Assembly: GCF_002224125.1 (NCBI RefSeq) | Contig: NZ_NCSM01000005.1 | Location: forward strand, 321,165 to 385,164 | Reading direction: 5' to 3' | From: Streptomyces sp. NBS 14/10 | Lineage (GTDB): Bacteria; Actinomycetota; Actinomycetes; Streptomycetales; Streptomycetaceae | DNA length: 64,000 bases | Shown here: piece after piece, positions 36,594 through 45,346 of the stretch | Layout: each line of letters begins with the position of its first letter | Numbering within the stretch: the first letter of the stretch is position 1 | Program-made: the position numbers and the translations under genes | Notes under the pieces: generated by a model | What the model was told of the DNA's origin: nothing | Seen by the model: only the letters and a program-made list of their open reading frames with translations | Databases searched by the model: none

Positions 36594-38810
36594 CTACAGC
36601 TCGTGGCCGAGGTCCGCGGCCAGCGTCCGCACCAGCTCGTACGCGGCCTCGGGGATGACCGTGCCGGGCAGGAAGACGGCGGCGGCGCCCGCCTCGTGCA
36701 GGGTCTGCACGTCCTGCGGCGGGATGACCCCGCCCACCACGATGGTGATGTCCTCCCGCCCCGCCTCGGCCAGTTGCTCGCGCAGCGCGGGCACCAGCGT
36801 GAGGTGGCCGGCCGCGAGCGAGGAGACGCCGACGATGTGCACATCGGCCTCGACCGCCTGCCGCGCGACCTCCTCGGGCGTCTGGAAGAGCGGGCCGACA
36901 TCGACGTCGAAGCCCAGGTCGGCGAAGGCGGTGGCGATCACCTTCTGGCCGCGGTCATGCCCGTCCTGACCCATCTTGGCGACCAGGATGCGCGGGCGGC
37001 GGCCCTCCGCGCGCTCGAATTCCTCGACCGCCGCGCGGGTACGGTCCACGCCGGAGGACGGTCCGGCCTCGTCTCGATACACACCGGCGATCGTACGGAT
37101 CTGGCCGGAGTGGCGCCCGTACACCTTCTCCAGCGCGTCGGAGATCTCGCCGACGGTGGCCTTGGCGCGGGCGGCGTTCACGGCGAGCGCGAGGAGGTTG
37201 CCCTCAAGGCCGGCACCCGGTCCGGACTCGGCGGCCGCGGTGAGCGCGCGCAGCGCGTCCTGGCAGGCGGCCTCGTCGCGCTCGGCGCGCAGCCGGCGCA
37301 GCTTCTCGAACTGCTGGGCGCGGACCGCGGAGTTGTCGACCTTGAGGACGTCGATCTGCTCGTCGCTGTCGACGCGATATTTGTTGACGCCGATCACCGG
37401 CTGCCGCCCGGAGTCGATCCGCGCCTGGGTGCGGGCCGCGGCCTCCTCGACGCGCATCTTGGGGATGCCTGCGTCGATGGCCTTGGCCATACCGCCCGCG
37501 GCCTCGACCTCCTGGATGTGCTGCCAGGCGCGCCGGGCCAGGTCGTGGGTCAGCCGCTCCACATACGCGCTGCCGCCCCACGGGTCGATCACCCGGCAGG
37601 TGCCGGACTCCTGCTGGAGCAGGATCTGGGTGTTGCGGGCGATGCGCGCGGAGAAGTCGGTGGGCAGCGCAAGGGCCTCGTCGAGGGCGTTGGTGTGCAG
37701 CGACTGGGTGTGGCCCTGGGTGGCGGCCATGGCCTCCACACAGGTGCGGGCCACGTTGTTGAACACGTCCTGGGCGGTCAGCGACCAGCCGGAGGTCTGC
37801 GAATGGGTGCGCAGCGACAGCGACTTGGGGTTCTTGGGGTCGAACTGGCCGACGAGCTTGGCCCACAGCAGCCGGGCCGCCCGCAGCTTGGCGATCTCCA
37901 TGAAGAAGTTCATGCCGATCGCCCAGAAGAACGAGAGCCGGGGCGCGAAGGCGTCCACGTCCATCCCGGCGTCGAGCCCCGCGCGCAGATACTCCACACC
38001 GTCGGCGAGGGTGTACGCCAGCTCCAGGTCGGCCGTGGCGCCCGCTTCCTGGATGTGGTAGCCGGAGATGGAGATGGAGTTGTAGCGCGGCATCCGCTGC
38101 GAGGTGAAGGCGAAGATGTCGGAGATGATCCGCATCGACGGCTGCGGCGGATAGATATAGGTGTTGCGGACCATGAACTCCTTGAGGATGTCGTTCTGGA
38201 TGGTCCCGGCCAGCTTGTCGGGCGCCACGCCCTGTTCCTCGGCGGCGACGATGTAGAGCGCGAGTACGGGCAGCACCGCGCCGTTCATCGTCATCGACAC
38301 GCTCATCCGGTCCAGCGGGATGCCGTCGAAGAGCTGCCGCATGTCGTAGATGGAGTCGATGGCCACGCCCGCCATGCCGACGTCGCCGGTGACCCTGGGG
38401 TGGTCGCTGTCGTAGCCGCGGTGGGTGGGCAGGTCGAAGGCGACCGACAGGCCCTTCTGGCCCGCGGCGAGGTTGCGGCGGTAGAAGGCGTTGGACTCCT
38501 CTGCGGTGGAGAAGCCCGCGTACTGGCGGATGGTCCAGGGCTGGTTGACGTACATCGTCGGGTACGGGCCGCGGAGATACGGCGCGATGCCCGGGTAGGT
38601 GCCCAGGAAGTCGAGGCCGACCAGGTCCTCGGCGCCGTACAGCGGTTTGACCCCGATGCCCTCGGGGGTGTCCCACACCAGGTCCTCGACACCCTTGCCG
38701 GTGGCGCTCTGGAGCGCCTCCGTCCACGCCGCGGCACCCGCCGCGCCGGACACCTCCTCCGGTGTCCCGAGGTCGACCGTGGAGAAGTCAGGAATCCCGC
38801 TCACGGTCAC
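36594..38810 (-). CDS. mutB: Methylmalonyl-CoA mutase large (catalytic) subunit
   Basis: This adenosylcobalamin enzyme interconverts methylmalonyl-CoA and succinyl-CoA, feeding or draining propionate and polyketide extender units. The 738-residue protein has the TIM-barrel mutase domain ([42 protein letters not shown]) and the B12-binding domain with [10 protein letters not shown] near residue 610, which has the cobalt-coordinating His of D-x-H-x-x-G, then [10 protein letters not shown] and VVGGVIP. The ATG overlaps the stop of the small subunit (ATGA) and meaB follows four bases after. Length and motifs are complete. Confidence 0.97.
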   Translation of the reverse strand: MTVSGIPDFSTVDLGTPEEVSGAAGAAAWTEALQSATGKGVEDLVWDTPEGIGVKPLYGAEDLVGLDFLGTYPGIAPYLRGPYPTMYVNQPWTIRQYAGFSTAEESNAFYRRNLAAGQKGLSVAFDLPTHRGYDSDHPRVTGDVGMAGVAIDSIYDMRQLFDGIPLDRMSVSMTMNGAVLPVLALYIVAAEEQGVAPDKLAGTIQNDILKEFMVRNTYIYPPQPSMRIISDIFAFTSQRMPRYNSISISGYHIQEAGATADLELAYTLADGVEYLRAGLDAGMDVDAFAPRLSFFWAIGMNFFMEIAKLRAARLLWAKLVGQFDPKNPKSLSLRTHSQTSGWSLTAQDVFNNVARTCVEAMAATQGHTQSLHTNALDEALALPTDFSARIARNTQILLQQESGTCRVIDPWGGSAYVERLTHDLARRAWQHIQEVEAAGGMAKAIDAGIPKMRVEEAAARTQARIDSGRQPVIGVNKYRVDSDEQIDVLKVDNSAVRAQQFEKLRRLRAERDEAACQDALRALTAAAESGPGAGLEGNLLALAVNAARAKATVGEISDALEKVYGRHSGQIRTIAGVYRDEAGPSSGVDRTRAAVEEFERAEGRRPRILVAKMGQDGHDRGQKVIATAFADLGFDVDVGPLFQTPEEVARQAVEADVHIVGVSSLAAGHLTLVPALREQLAEAGREDITIVVGGVIPPQDVQTLHEAGAAAVFLPGTVIPEAAYELVRTLAADLGHEL

Positions 38811-40705
38811 GCCACTCCCATCGTCTCGAGGGCCGAGGTCAGCACCTCGACCGCGTCACAGCCGGCGAAGACGAACGCGTCCACGCCGGCCCGCTGCAAT
38901 TCCCCGCGCAGTTCCTGGCGCCGCTCACCGGGCCTGCCCGCCAGGTAGACGCGCAGCGCTCCGGCGGCCTTCAACCGCTCCGCCACGGCCACCGCCTCCT
39001 GCTCGTACACCTTGTCGCTCGAACACAGACAGACCACGCGGGCGCCGCTGGCGGCGAACGCCTCGGCGGCCGACTCCGCGTCGACGGTGGCGGGTTCGTG
39101 CACCGCCTCGATGCCGCCCGCCTGGAAGAGGTTGGCGGCGAACGCGGCGCGCGCGGTGTGCGCGGCCGCGGGGCCGAGCGCGGCCAGGAACACCCGGGGC
39201 CGGGTCCCCTCCGCCGCCAGGTGTCTGTCGGAACGGGCGCGCAGCGCCTCGTACGCCTCGTCGCGGCGCACCCGCGGCAGACCGCCGCCGGGCGGTACGG
39301 GGGCGGGCTCGCGCTCCACCGGCTGCTCCGCGAGGTTCGGGAACTCGCTGACGCCGGTGATCGGCTCCTTGCGGCGGGCGAGGTCCTTCGCACGGCGCTC
39401 CCAGGTGGCGGCCAGCCGCCGCTCCACAAGACCGGAGGCGAGGGCCTGCGCCAGTCCCCCGGCGCGCTCGATCTCCTGGAAGAAGGCCCAGGCCGCGTTG
39501 GCCACGTCGCCGGTCAGGCTCTCGACGTACCAGGAGCCTCCGGCCGGGTCGATCACCCGCGCCAGCTGGGACTCCTCCAGCAGGATCGTGGAGGTGTTAC
39601 GGGCGATCCGGCGGGCGAAGTCGTCGGGCAGGCCGATCGCGGAGTCGAAGGGCAGCACGGTGACGGCGTCGGCCCCGCCCACCCCGGCGGCCAGGGCCGC
39701 GACGGTGGTGCGCAGCATGTTCACCCAGGGGTCGCGGCGGGTCATCATCACCGGGGAGGTCACCGCGTGCTGGCACTGGGCCGCCGCCTCGGTGGGGGCG
39801 CCGCACACCTGCGCCACACGCGCCCACAGGCGCCTGGCGGCGCGCAGCTTGGCAATGGTGAGGAACTGGTCGGCGGTGGCCGCGTAGCGGAACTCCAGCT
39901 GGCCGCAGGCCGCTTCGGCCGTCAGCGGCCCGGCGTCGGTCAGCGCGCGCAGGTACTCCACGCCCGCGGCGAGCGAGCAGCCGAGCTCCTGCGCAGCGGA
40001 TCCGCCGGCCTCGTGGTACGGCAGGGCGTCCACGGTGAAGGCCCGTACGCCCGGGTGGTCGCGGTTGCAGACCGCCGCGACCCCGGTGGCGGCGGACAGG
40101 TGGGCCGCGAGGTCGGTGTGGTCGCCGGTGCGGGCCGCCAGGCCCAGCGGGTCGGCGCCGAGATTGCCGAGGGCCGCGCGCGGCGGCACCTGGCGGTCGG
40201 CGTACAGCCGCAGCAGCGCGCGGGCGGCGGCCTCGAAGTCGGCGCCCGCGTCCAGGACGACGGGGGCGAGGTCGAGATAGACCCCCTTGAGGGCTTCGGG
40301 CAGCGCCTCCACGGGCAGCCCGGCCCCGCCGACCGCCAGCCACACCGAGCCCGCCCCGTTCTCCAGGTCCGCGAGCACCGCGCGGTTGGTGTGCGCGGGA
40401 TCGGAGTGGGCGTGGCGCTGGCGTACGTCCCAGCCGGACACCGTGGAGCCCTGCGCCCGGCCGCCGCGTACGAAGGGCGCGAACCCGGGATAGCCGGGGT
40501 CGGCGGGGGCGTCCTCCGCGGTGTAGAGCGGGTGGACGGAGATTCCGTCCTCGAGCGCGGTGGAGAGCGCCGCCGCGGCCTGTGCGCCGACGGCGTCCAC
40601 CGTGCCGGATTTGCGCAGCACCCCTTCGACAAGGTGGTGCCACTGGTCTCGGGTCGCCGCCGGGAAGTCGGCGGCGAGCGGCAGGTCGTCAGGCAGGACC
40701 GTCAT
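38807..40705 (-). CDS. mutA: Methylmalonyl-CoA mutase small subunit
   Basis: The 632-residue partner keeps the overall mutase fold ([69 protein letters not shown]) but its C-terminal domain lacks the D-x-H-x-x-G cobalamin motif: the position reads [14 protein letters not shown]. This is normal for the non-catalytic subunit, which forms a heterodimer with MutB. The ATG at 40705 is not preceded by any Shine-Dalgarno sequence; instead a TAGCCT -10 lies six bases upstream, so the mRNA is probably leaderless. First gene of the mutase-meaB-fhuF-cobLM run. Confidence 0.95.
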   Translation of the reverse strand: MTVLPDDLPLAADFPAATRDQWHHLVEGVLRKSGTVDAVGAQAAAALSTALEDGISVHPLYTAEDAPADPGYPGFAPFVRGGRAQGSTVSGWDVRQRHAHSDPAHTNRAVLADLENGAGSVWLAVGGAGLPVEALPEALKGVYLDLAPVVLDAGADFEAAARALLRLYADRQVPPRAALGNLGADPLGLAARTGDHTDLAAHLSAATGVAAVCNRDHPGVRAFTVDALPYHEAGGSAAQELGCSLAAGVEYLRALTDAGPLTAEAACGQLEFRYAATADQFLTIAKLRAARRLWARVAQVCGAPTEAAAQCQHAVTSPVMMTRRDPWVNMLRTTVAALAAGVGGADAVTVLPFDSAIGLPDDFARRIARNTSTILLEESQLARVIDPAGGSWYVESLTGDVANAAWAFFQEIERAGGLAQALASGLVERRLAATWERRAKDLARRKEPITGVSEFPNLAEQPVEREPAPVPPGGGLPRVRRDEAYEALRARSDRHLAAEGTRPRVFLAALGPAAAHTARAAFAANLFQAGGIEAVHEPATVDAESAAEAFAASGARVVCLCSSDKVYEQEAVAVAERLKAAGALRVYLAGRPGERRQELRGELQRAGVDAFVFAGCDAVEVLTSALETMGVA

Positions 40706-40711
40706 GGGAGG

Positions 40712-40717
40712 AGGCTA
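40712..40717 (-). promoter_or_regulatory. -10 element giving a leaderless mutase transcript
   Basis: Minus-strand TAGCCT is separated from the mutA ATG by only CCTCCC, so transcription should begin at or next to the A of the start codon. The absence of any purine-rich binding site supports this. A -35 is not obvious (TGCTGT lies 18 bases upstream). Confidence 0.5.
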
Positions 40718-40832
40718 GTGCGAGGACCTAAAGCGACAGCAGTGTCCCCCTCTGTGACCTTGCTCTCTAGCAGAATCTCCAACCCGTCCGGCCCTGTGAC
40801 GGGAACGACGACGGCCCGTCTGAACCACGAAG

Positions 40833-40870
40833 GCCCGCCCGGTGCGACGGGGGATGCACACCGGGCGGGC
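40833..40870 (-). terminator. Strong hairpin after the P450 gene
   Basis: GCCCGCCCGGTG at 40833-40844 is the exact inverse of CACCGGGCGGGC at 40859-40870, a 12-bp stem with a 14-base loop. It ends the leftward P450 transcript before the mutase promoter. A CCTTTTT run follows on the plus strand, so it could work in both directions. Confidence 0.72.
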
Positions 40871-40932
40871 TCAGGACCTTTTTACCGCATCGAAGCGCAG
40901 TTATGCATCAAAAGCTTGTTCGCTTTCCCCCG

Positions 40933-42195
40933 CTACCACGCGACGGGAAGCGACATCAAGCCATGTGCGCGAATCGTCGGCCGCCGGCGCAGCTCTGTGC
41001 GCGAAATGTCCAGACGCAGCCCCGGAAGGCGGCTCAACAGGGCGGCCAGCGCCGTTTCGGCCTCCAACCGGGCCAGCGGGGCACCAAGGCAATAGTGGAT
41101 TCCGTGGCCGAACGCAAGATGACCCAATCGGCCAAAATCCGGATCAAGTCGATCCGGTTCCTTGAAATGGCCGGGGTCGCGGTTGGCGGAGGCCAGGGAG
41201 AGCAGCACGGTCTCCCCCGCCGGGACCGTCACCCCGCCGATCTCCACGTCCTCGAGCGGAAAGCGGCGGATCGCCAGCGGCGCCGGGCCGTCGTGGCGCG
41301 CGAACTCCTCGACCGCCGCCGCGATACCGGCGGGCCGCTCGCGCAGCTCCCGCAGCAGCGCGGGGTGGTCGAGCAGCGAGAGCACCGCGTTGCCGATGAG
41401 GTGGGTCACGTTCTCGTACCCGGCCATCAGCAGCAGAAAGGCCAGCGAGGTCAGTTCGTCCTCGGTGAGCCGGTCGCCACCCTCCCCGGCGCCGCCCTCA
41501 CCGGCGCCGCCGCCCGCGTCGTCCCGTACCGCGATCAGGTCGGAGAGCAGATCGTCGCCGGGCTCCTCGCGCTTGCTCGCGATCAGACCGGTGTAGAAGC
41601 GCAGCATGTTACCGACCGCCTCCTTCGCCAGATGCGGCCGCTCCGGGTCGGGGGCGATGAGCGCGTCGCTCCAGGCGCGGAAGTCCCGGCGGTCGCGCTG
41701 GGGGACGCCGAGCAGATCGCAGATCACGGTGATGGGCAGCGGTCCTGCGTACGCGGCGATCAGATCGGCCCGGCCGACCGGCTCGACTGCGTCGAGGAGT
41801 TCGTCCGCGGCGCGCCGGACCGGCTCCCGCATCCGCTCGACACGCCCGGGGGTGAAGGCCTTGGCCACCAGCCGACGCACCCGGGTGTGGTCCGGCGGGT
41901 CCATGTTGAGCAGATTGGCGTCCAGGGCGGGCGGCAGGCCGAATCCGCGGAAGTTGCCGGGCAGCGCGTTGCTCTTGTCCAGGGACAGCCGGGGGTCGGC
42001 GAGCGCGCGCCGCACATCGTCGTAGCGGGTCACCAGCCAGGCGGGCCGCCCGTCCGGACCCGGGATCCGGTGGACGGGGCCCGCCTCGCGCAACTCGGCG
42101 TACGCGGCGTGCGGATCCGCCAGCAGCGCACGGGTGTCGAACGGCTCTGGCGGGCCGGGAACAGCGGTGTTCGCGGAGTTCGCGGAGTTCTGCAT
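40933..42195 (-). CDS. Cytochrome P450 (CYP105/107-like)
   Basis: The 420-residue monooxygenase has LLNMDPPDHTRVRRLVAKAFTP, the I-helix AGYENVTHLI, the ExxR motif in ELRERP/EEFAR, and the heme loop FGHGIHYCLG with the cysteine ligand at residue 369. The I-helix shows Glu-Asn in place of the more usual Glu-Thr/Thr, which may affect oxygen activation or substrate range. A GAGEGGAGEGG insert lies in the G-H region, and the N-terminus starts MQNSANSAN from a repeated TTCGCGGAG unit. Such P450s tailor secondary metabolites or xenobiotics. It stands alone: hairpins flank it on both sides. I use the ATG at 42195; the open frame upstream lacks P450 features. Confidence 0.93.
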   Translation of the reverse strand: MQNSANSANTAVPGPPEPFDTRALLADPHAAYAELREAGPVHRIPGPDGRPAWLVTRYDDVRRALADPRLSLDKSNALPGNFRGFGLPPALDANLLNMDPPDHTRVRRLVAKAFTPGRVERMREPVRRAADELLDAVEPVGRADLIAAYAGPLPITVICDLLGVPQRDRRDFRAWSDALIAPDPERPHLAKEAVGNMLRFYTGLIASKREEPGDDLLSDLIAVRDDAGGGAGEGGAGEGGDRLTEDELTSLAFLLLMAGYENVTHLIGNAVLSLLDHPALLRELRERPAGIAAAVEEFARHDGPAPLAIRRFPLEDVEIGGVTVPAGETVLLSLASANRDPGHFKEPDRLDPDFGRLGHLAFGHGIHYCLGAPLARLEAETALAALLSRLPGLRLDISRTELRRRPTIRAHGLMSLPVAW

Positions 42196-42300
42196 GGCTC
42201 CCGACTCTAGGGCCTGGTCCGTGACGCCCGGTCGGTCAGAGCCAGTCTGGCGACCGGTCTTCGAACTCGGCCCGGGCAGGGTGACGCATGGTGGCCGAGA

Positions 42301-42334
42301 GGCGGCGCCGGGGCTGAATCTCCCCGGCGCCGCC
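42301..42334 (-). terminator. 13-bp perfect hairpin after the seven-helix membrane protein gene
   Basis: GGCGGCGCCGGGG at 42301-42313 pairs with CCCCGGCGCCGCC at 42322-42334 around an 8-base loop. It lies between the end of the XRE-ImmA-membrane module and the P450 start, separating the two transcripts. The rest of the 195-base gap shows no gene. Confidence 0.7.
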
Positions 42335-42390
42335 CTGTGCCACGGGCGGCCCCGACCCCCGTCCAGGGCCACCTCGCTCTCGGTCCCCCT

Positions 42391-43587
42391 TCACTGCCGC
42401 TGGGCGGCGGTCCGTTCGCCCAGCTCCTCAAGCACCTCGTCGACGAGCGGCTGGTGGTACACGTCGGCGACGCGCGCCAGGTGCTCATGCTCCTGGCCCG
42501 GCCCAGCGCCCGTCTCGACCACCACGCTGTCAGCGCCGGGCACCGGCACGCGCCCGGCCGCTTGGTTCAGCAAACCGCGTCGGAGCGCCGCCGCTTCCAT
42601 GAATGCAACAAGTTGCCAATCCCCGAGTCCCGCAGCACGCCCCTTGACACGGGCGATCTCCAGGGCCTCGGCCTCCACATGGCGCCGGACACCGCGCTGT
42701 ACGTCCCGGATCTCCGCCATCTGACGGTTGGCCCGCCACTCCAGATCGGCGAACGGCCACCAGCCGGTCCAGCCGGGGTACCCCATGTAAGCCGCCATGG
42801 CCACTTCGGGCGCCTGGGCGGTGACCTCGCGCCACAGCGGGTTCAGCCGGCGCAGCCTGCGCCAGGCGGAGACACGCGGCCCGAGCGCCGGGATGGCGAA
42901 CCCGGCCAGAACCAGCAGCGCGGCGACCGAAGCGGTCAGCGGCGCCACGCCGTTGGACAGCCAGGGCAGGTCCCGGCCCGCCCAGGAGAAGAGAAAGCCG
43001 ATCACCTTGCAGGCGCAGTACGCCAGGCCCAGCCAGCACCCGGCGGCCAGCACCCGCAGCCCCCGGGCGAGCCAGGAGCCGCGCAGGGTGGACGCGTACC
43101 GCCGGCACAGCACCCCGAGCCCGGCCAGACCCGAACCGAAAATGGCCAGATACAGCACCAGGAAGGTGACAACTCCCGGCGCCTCCGCGTATGCGGTGCT
43201 GAAGTCGCGGGGGTGCTCGACGGCGTCGGGGCGGCCGACGGCGAAGCCGATGACGGCGACCGACCACGCCGCGCCGACGGCGGTCACCACCGTACGGGGC
43301 CGCACCGCCGACCCGGTCCAGCGCAGCATCAGCACCAGGGCGCCGGTGGCGAACACCACCACCGAGGAGTAGAGGAAGACCATGGCCAGATTGGCCACGC
43401 CCACCAGGCGGTCGAACCAGCGGTAGACACTCGGCGCGGAGAGCAGGAACACATTCGCCACGCCGGCCGTCATGACGCAGGTCAGGCCCAGGTCGGCGTT
43501 CTGCCGGTCGCGGAACCAGGCGCGTGCCTTGTACGCGACGATCGCCCACGCGGCGGCGCCGAAGCACAGGTAGACGACGTCAAACAC
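42391..43587 (-). CDS. Seven-helix MAB_1171c-family membrane protein with cytoplasmic tail
   Basis: The first 235 residues form seven hydrophobic helices (first VVYLCFGAAAWAIVAY, last LTASVAALLVLAGFAIPAL). About 165 soluble residues follow, with WREVTAQAPEVAMAA and a helical segment RDVQRGVRRHVEAEALEIA. I recognise it as the MAB_1171c 'putative transporter' group of actinobacteria, whose tail resembles DUF6545; the actual function is unknown. A 7-helix core plus cytosolic tail would equally suit a receptor. The GTG at 43587 overlaps the protease stop by 8 bases; an ATG at 43644 would overlap by 65, so I prefer the GTG. Last gene of the module. Confidence 0.78.
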   Translation of the reverse strand: MFDVVYLCFGAAAWAIVAYKARAWFRDRQNADLGLTCVMTAGVANVFLLSAPSVYRWFDRLVGVANLAMVFLYSSVVVFATGALVLMLRWTGSAVRPRTVVTAVGAAWSVAVIGFAVGRPDAVEHPRDFSTAYAEAPGVVTFLVLYLAIFGSGLAGLGVLCRRYASTLRGSWLARGLRVLAAGCWLGLAYCACKVIGFLFSWAGRDLPWLSNGVAPLTASVAALLVLAGFAIPALGPRVSAWRRLRRLNPLWREVTAQAPEVAMAAYMGYPGWTGWWPFADLEWRANRQMAEIRDVQRGVRRHVEAEALEIARVKGRAAGLGDWQLVAFMEAAALRRGLLNQAAGRVPVPGADSVVVETGAGPGQEHEHLARVADVYHQPLVDEVLEELGERTAAQRQ

Positions 43588-44239
43588 GCGCGCCCCCGCC
43601 CTCGCCACCGGTCCCGGTACCGCCCGTCCGTGAGCCGCGGACATGCCGCAGCGCGGGCCCGAGCGCGGCGGCGAGTTCGGCCGCCCGCCCCTCGAGCGGC
43701 AGTCCGTCGTCGGGCGAGGCCGGCACCACGCGCTCCATGAGGAGGGTGCCCAGCACCTCGGTCTCGCGCTCGGTCAGGTCGTCGTAGCAGTGGTGGCGCG
43801 CGAAGTCCGCGGTCATCCCCAACCGCCGCATGGCGGTGGTGACATCGACCGACGGCGCCCACATGCGCAGCGCGTCCTCGGTGACGGCGGGGTCCTGGTC
43901 GTGGCCGAGCAGCAGATGCCCGACCTCGTGCAGCGCGATATGGGTCTGGTGCCAGGGGGACGTCCGCAGTTCGTAGAAGATCCAGAATCCGTCGTCGGTG
44001 CTGGCCGTCATGCCCGAGACGACGCCGCCCAGGCTCATCGGCACCAGGTGTACGGGACGGCCCACCCGGCCCGCCACGAGGTCGCACAGACCCGGCAGGT
44101 CGGTCGTGGCCGGCAGCCCGAGCTCCTTGATGAGCTGCTTGCACCGCCGCCGTATCCGCCCCACTCGCATGCCCGCACCGTCCTCGTCTCCGATCCGCCG
44201 CCAGGACTGGAACAGCCGATCCTGGTCACCGTCGGCCAC
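43580..44239 (-). CDS. ImmA/IrrE-family (M78) metallo-endopeptidase
   Basis: The 219-residue protein carries ALHEVGHLLLGHD, the HExxH zinc motif near residues 103-107, in the position typical of ImmA/IrrE peptidases. RRRCKQLIKELGLP and GRPVHLVPMSLGG precede it. Family members cleave a partner XRE repressor (ImmR, DdrO) and so switch on its targets; the XRE gene directly upstream is the natural candidate substrate. Start choice is uncertain: the GTG at 44239 overlaps the XRE stop region, and an ATG at 44170 would begin at MRVGRIRRRC. Two downstream genes overlaps (8 bases) show tight coupling. The C-terminus is Gly-rich. Confidence 0.87.
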   Translation of the reverse strand: MADGDQDRLFQSWRRIGDEDGAGMRVGRIRRRCKQLIKELGLPATTDLPGLCDLVAGRVGRPVHLVPMSLGGVVSGMTASTDDGFWIFYELRTSPWHQTHIALHEVGHLLLGHDQDPAVTEDALRMWAPSVDVTTAMRRLGMTADFARHHCYDDLTERETEVLGTLLMERVVPASPDDGLPLEGRAAELAAALGPALRHVRGSRTGGTGTGGEGGGARV

Positions 44240-44753
44240 TGGGCGCCCCGTCGTCGGGATCCCGTGGGCCGCCCGGACCGCCCGGACCACCGGCGTCGGC
44301 CGGGTCGGGCGGGAGGTTCATCTGCTGTCGGAACTGGGAGATGATCGCGGCAAGGCTGTCCTGCACCTCCGGTGGCAGGCCCACCGAGCGCAGCGCGATA
44401 CCGCGCACCCGCTTGTCGCGCATCGCGACGAGGAACCGCACCTCTTCCTCGACCCGCTCGGCCTGCGACGGGGACAGGTCCCCCAACAGATAGCCGACGG
44501 GCACGGCGAAGAACTTGGCCAGGGCCCGCAGCACGTCGGGGCTCGGGTTGGTGCGCTTGCCGTTGCGCAGCATGGAGAGGTACTGCTCGGTCAGGCCGAC
44601 CCCGCCGTACTCGTCGCCGCCGCTGATGGCCTCGGCGACATGGGCGTTGGTGTAGGGCGCGCCCGGCGGGTGCATGGTGGCGAACAGGTAGTTGAGCCGC
44701 CGCGCCAGCGGGTTGCCGTCGGCCTCCGGCGACCCATGGGTCCCCACTGCCAT
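44226..44753 (-). CDS. XRE-family helix-turn-helix regulator
   Basis: The 175-residue protein has an XRE-type DNA-binding domain at about residues 15-85 (LARRLNYLFATMHP, GLTEQYLSMLRNGKRTNPSPDVLRALAKFFAVPVGYLLGD). A helical region VRFLVAMRDKRVRGIALRSVGLPPEVQDSLAAII follows and may bind a partner; the end is a Gly-Pro-rich tail. The ATG at 44753 has AGGAGGGG six to eight bases upstream. It is the first gene of the XRE-protease-membrane run. TGGTTAAG inverted copies lie 42 and 133 bases upstream and are candidate binding sites. Probably a repressor inactivated by the adjacent protease. Confidence 0.89.
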   Translation of the reverse strand: MAVGTHGSPEADGNPLARRLNYLFATMHPPGAPYTNAHVAEAISGGDEYGGVGLTEQYLSMLRNGKRTNPSPDVLRALAKFFAVPVGYLLGDLSPSQAERVEEEVRFLVAMRDKRVRGIALRSVGLPPEVQDSLAAIISQFRQQMNLPPDPADAGGPGGPGGPRDPDDGAPSGRR

Positions 44754-44794
44754 CCGCACCCCCTCCTGCTGGTCACGGCGCATTCACTCACGGT

Positions 44795-44893
44795 TGGTTA
44801 AGGCGGACTCGGCCGCGCGATGCATCCTGCCATGGGTATCGGGCGGCACACCAGCCCACCCCCGGCCGACCATGGCCGGGGCGGACTTAACCA
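44795..44893. promoter_or_regulatory. Inverted TGGTTAAG pair upstream of the XRE gene
   Basis: TGGTTAAG at 44795-44802 and its exact inverse CTTAACCA at 44886-44893 flank the presumed XRE promoter 84 bases apart. Such a pair could be looped by an XRE dimer of dimers. The sites are AT-richer than the surroundings. Confidence 0.4.
44860..44881. terminator. 8-bp hairpin between peptide and XRE genes
   Basis: CCCCGGCC at 44860-44867 and GGCCGGGG at 44874-44881 form a perfect stem with a 6-base loop, inside the TGGTTAAG pair. It may end the peptide transcript or be part of a structured 5' leader. Confidence 0.4.
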
Positions 44894-44921
44894 GCAGTTG
44901 AGGAGCGCGAGCGCTGAGAGG

Positions 44922-44946
44922 GGCACAAAAGGAAAATCCTGGTGCC
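44922..44946 (-). terminator. Hairpin 39 bases after the peptide gene
   Basis: On the minus strand GGCAC pairs with GTGCC (44946-44942 with 44926-44922) and AGG with CCT inside, with a T-rich loop and TTTT in the 3' arm. This is the most terminator-like element near the peptide gene stop. Confidence 0.45.
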
Positions 44947-44984
44947 GCCGCGCCGGGCGCGTGAGTTCAGGGGCGCTTGCCGCG

Positions 44985-45161
44985 TCAGTCCACGCTCTGG
45001 AGGATGTGCGGCTCGGCCAGGTCGTCCTCGTACCCGGCGAGCCGGATGGGGGCTGATCTCGCCCAGACTTCCAGGCTGCCCACCTCCGTCGGCTCCGCGA
45101 ACGCGAACCGCTCGCGGTCCTTGGTCGGCGAATCGTCGCTCTGTGTCTTCTCGGGGGTCAC
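44985..45161 (-). CDS. Small acidic conserved-looking peptide, 58 residues
   Basis: A GTG at 45161 with GGGAG eight bases upstream opens a 58-codon frame that ends at 44985. The peptide begins VTPEKTQSDDSPTKDRERF, then FAFAEPTEVGSLEVWARS, API, RLAGYEDDLAEPHILQSVD. Codon third positions are G/C throughout and composition is biased as in real genes. It has 13 acidic and 7 basic residues, no signal sequence or membrane helix and no cysteine. I cannot name a family. It precedes the XRE-ImmA-membrane module on the same strand, separated by two hairpins, so it may be a separately expressed partner such as a signal peptide or a small regulatory protein. Confidence 0.7.
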   Translation of the reverse strand: MTPEKTQSDDSPTKDRERFAFAEPTEVGSLEVWARSAPIRLAGYEDDLAEPHILQSVD

Positions 45162-45346
45162 CGCACACTCCCTAGTGTCGGCTGAACCGGATGTGTCGCC
45201 AGGTTAACGAGATCCAGAACGCCGTGCGCGTTGATTCCCAAGGAGTGGACACCCCGTCCCGGGACCGCGGGCCGGTGGCCACCCGCCCGCGCCGCGACGC
45301 ACCAGGTCACAAGGGGGTCGCGGGCGGGTACCGCCGAACGGGTGGC

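Noticed and set aside
38807..40705. Loss of the B12-binding motif in the small mutase subunit as a mutation
   Set aside because: The non-catalytic subunit normally lacks D-x-H-x-x-G; this is the family rule.
45162..45346. Possible second small gene after AAGGAG near 45240
   Set aside because: The GTG that follows opens a frame that is antisense to the MFS 3' end and has no coding bias; probably chance.
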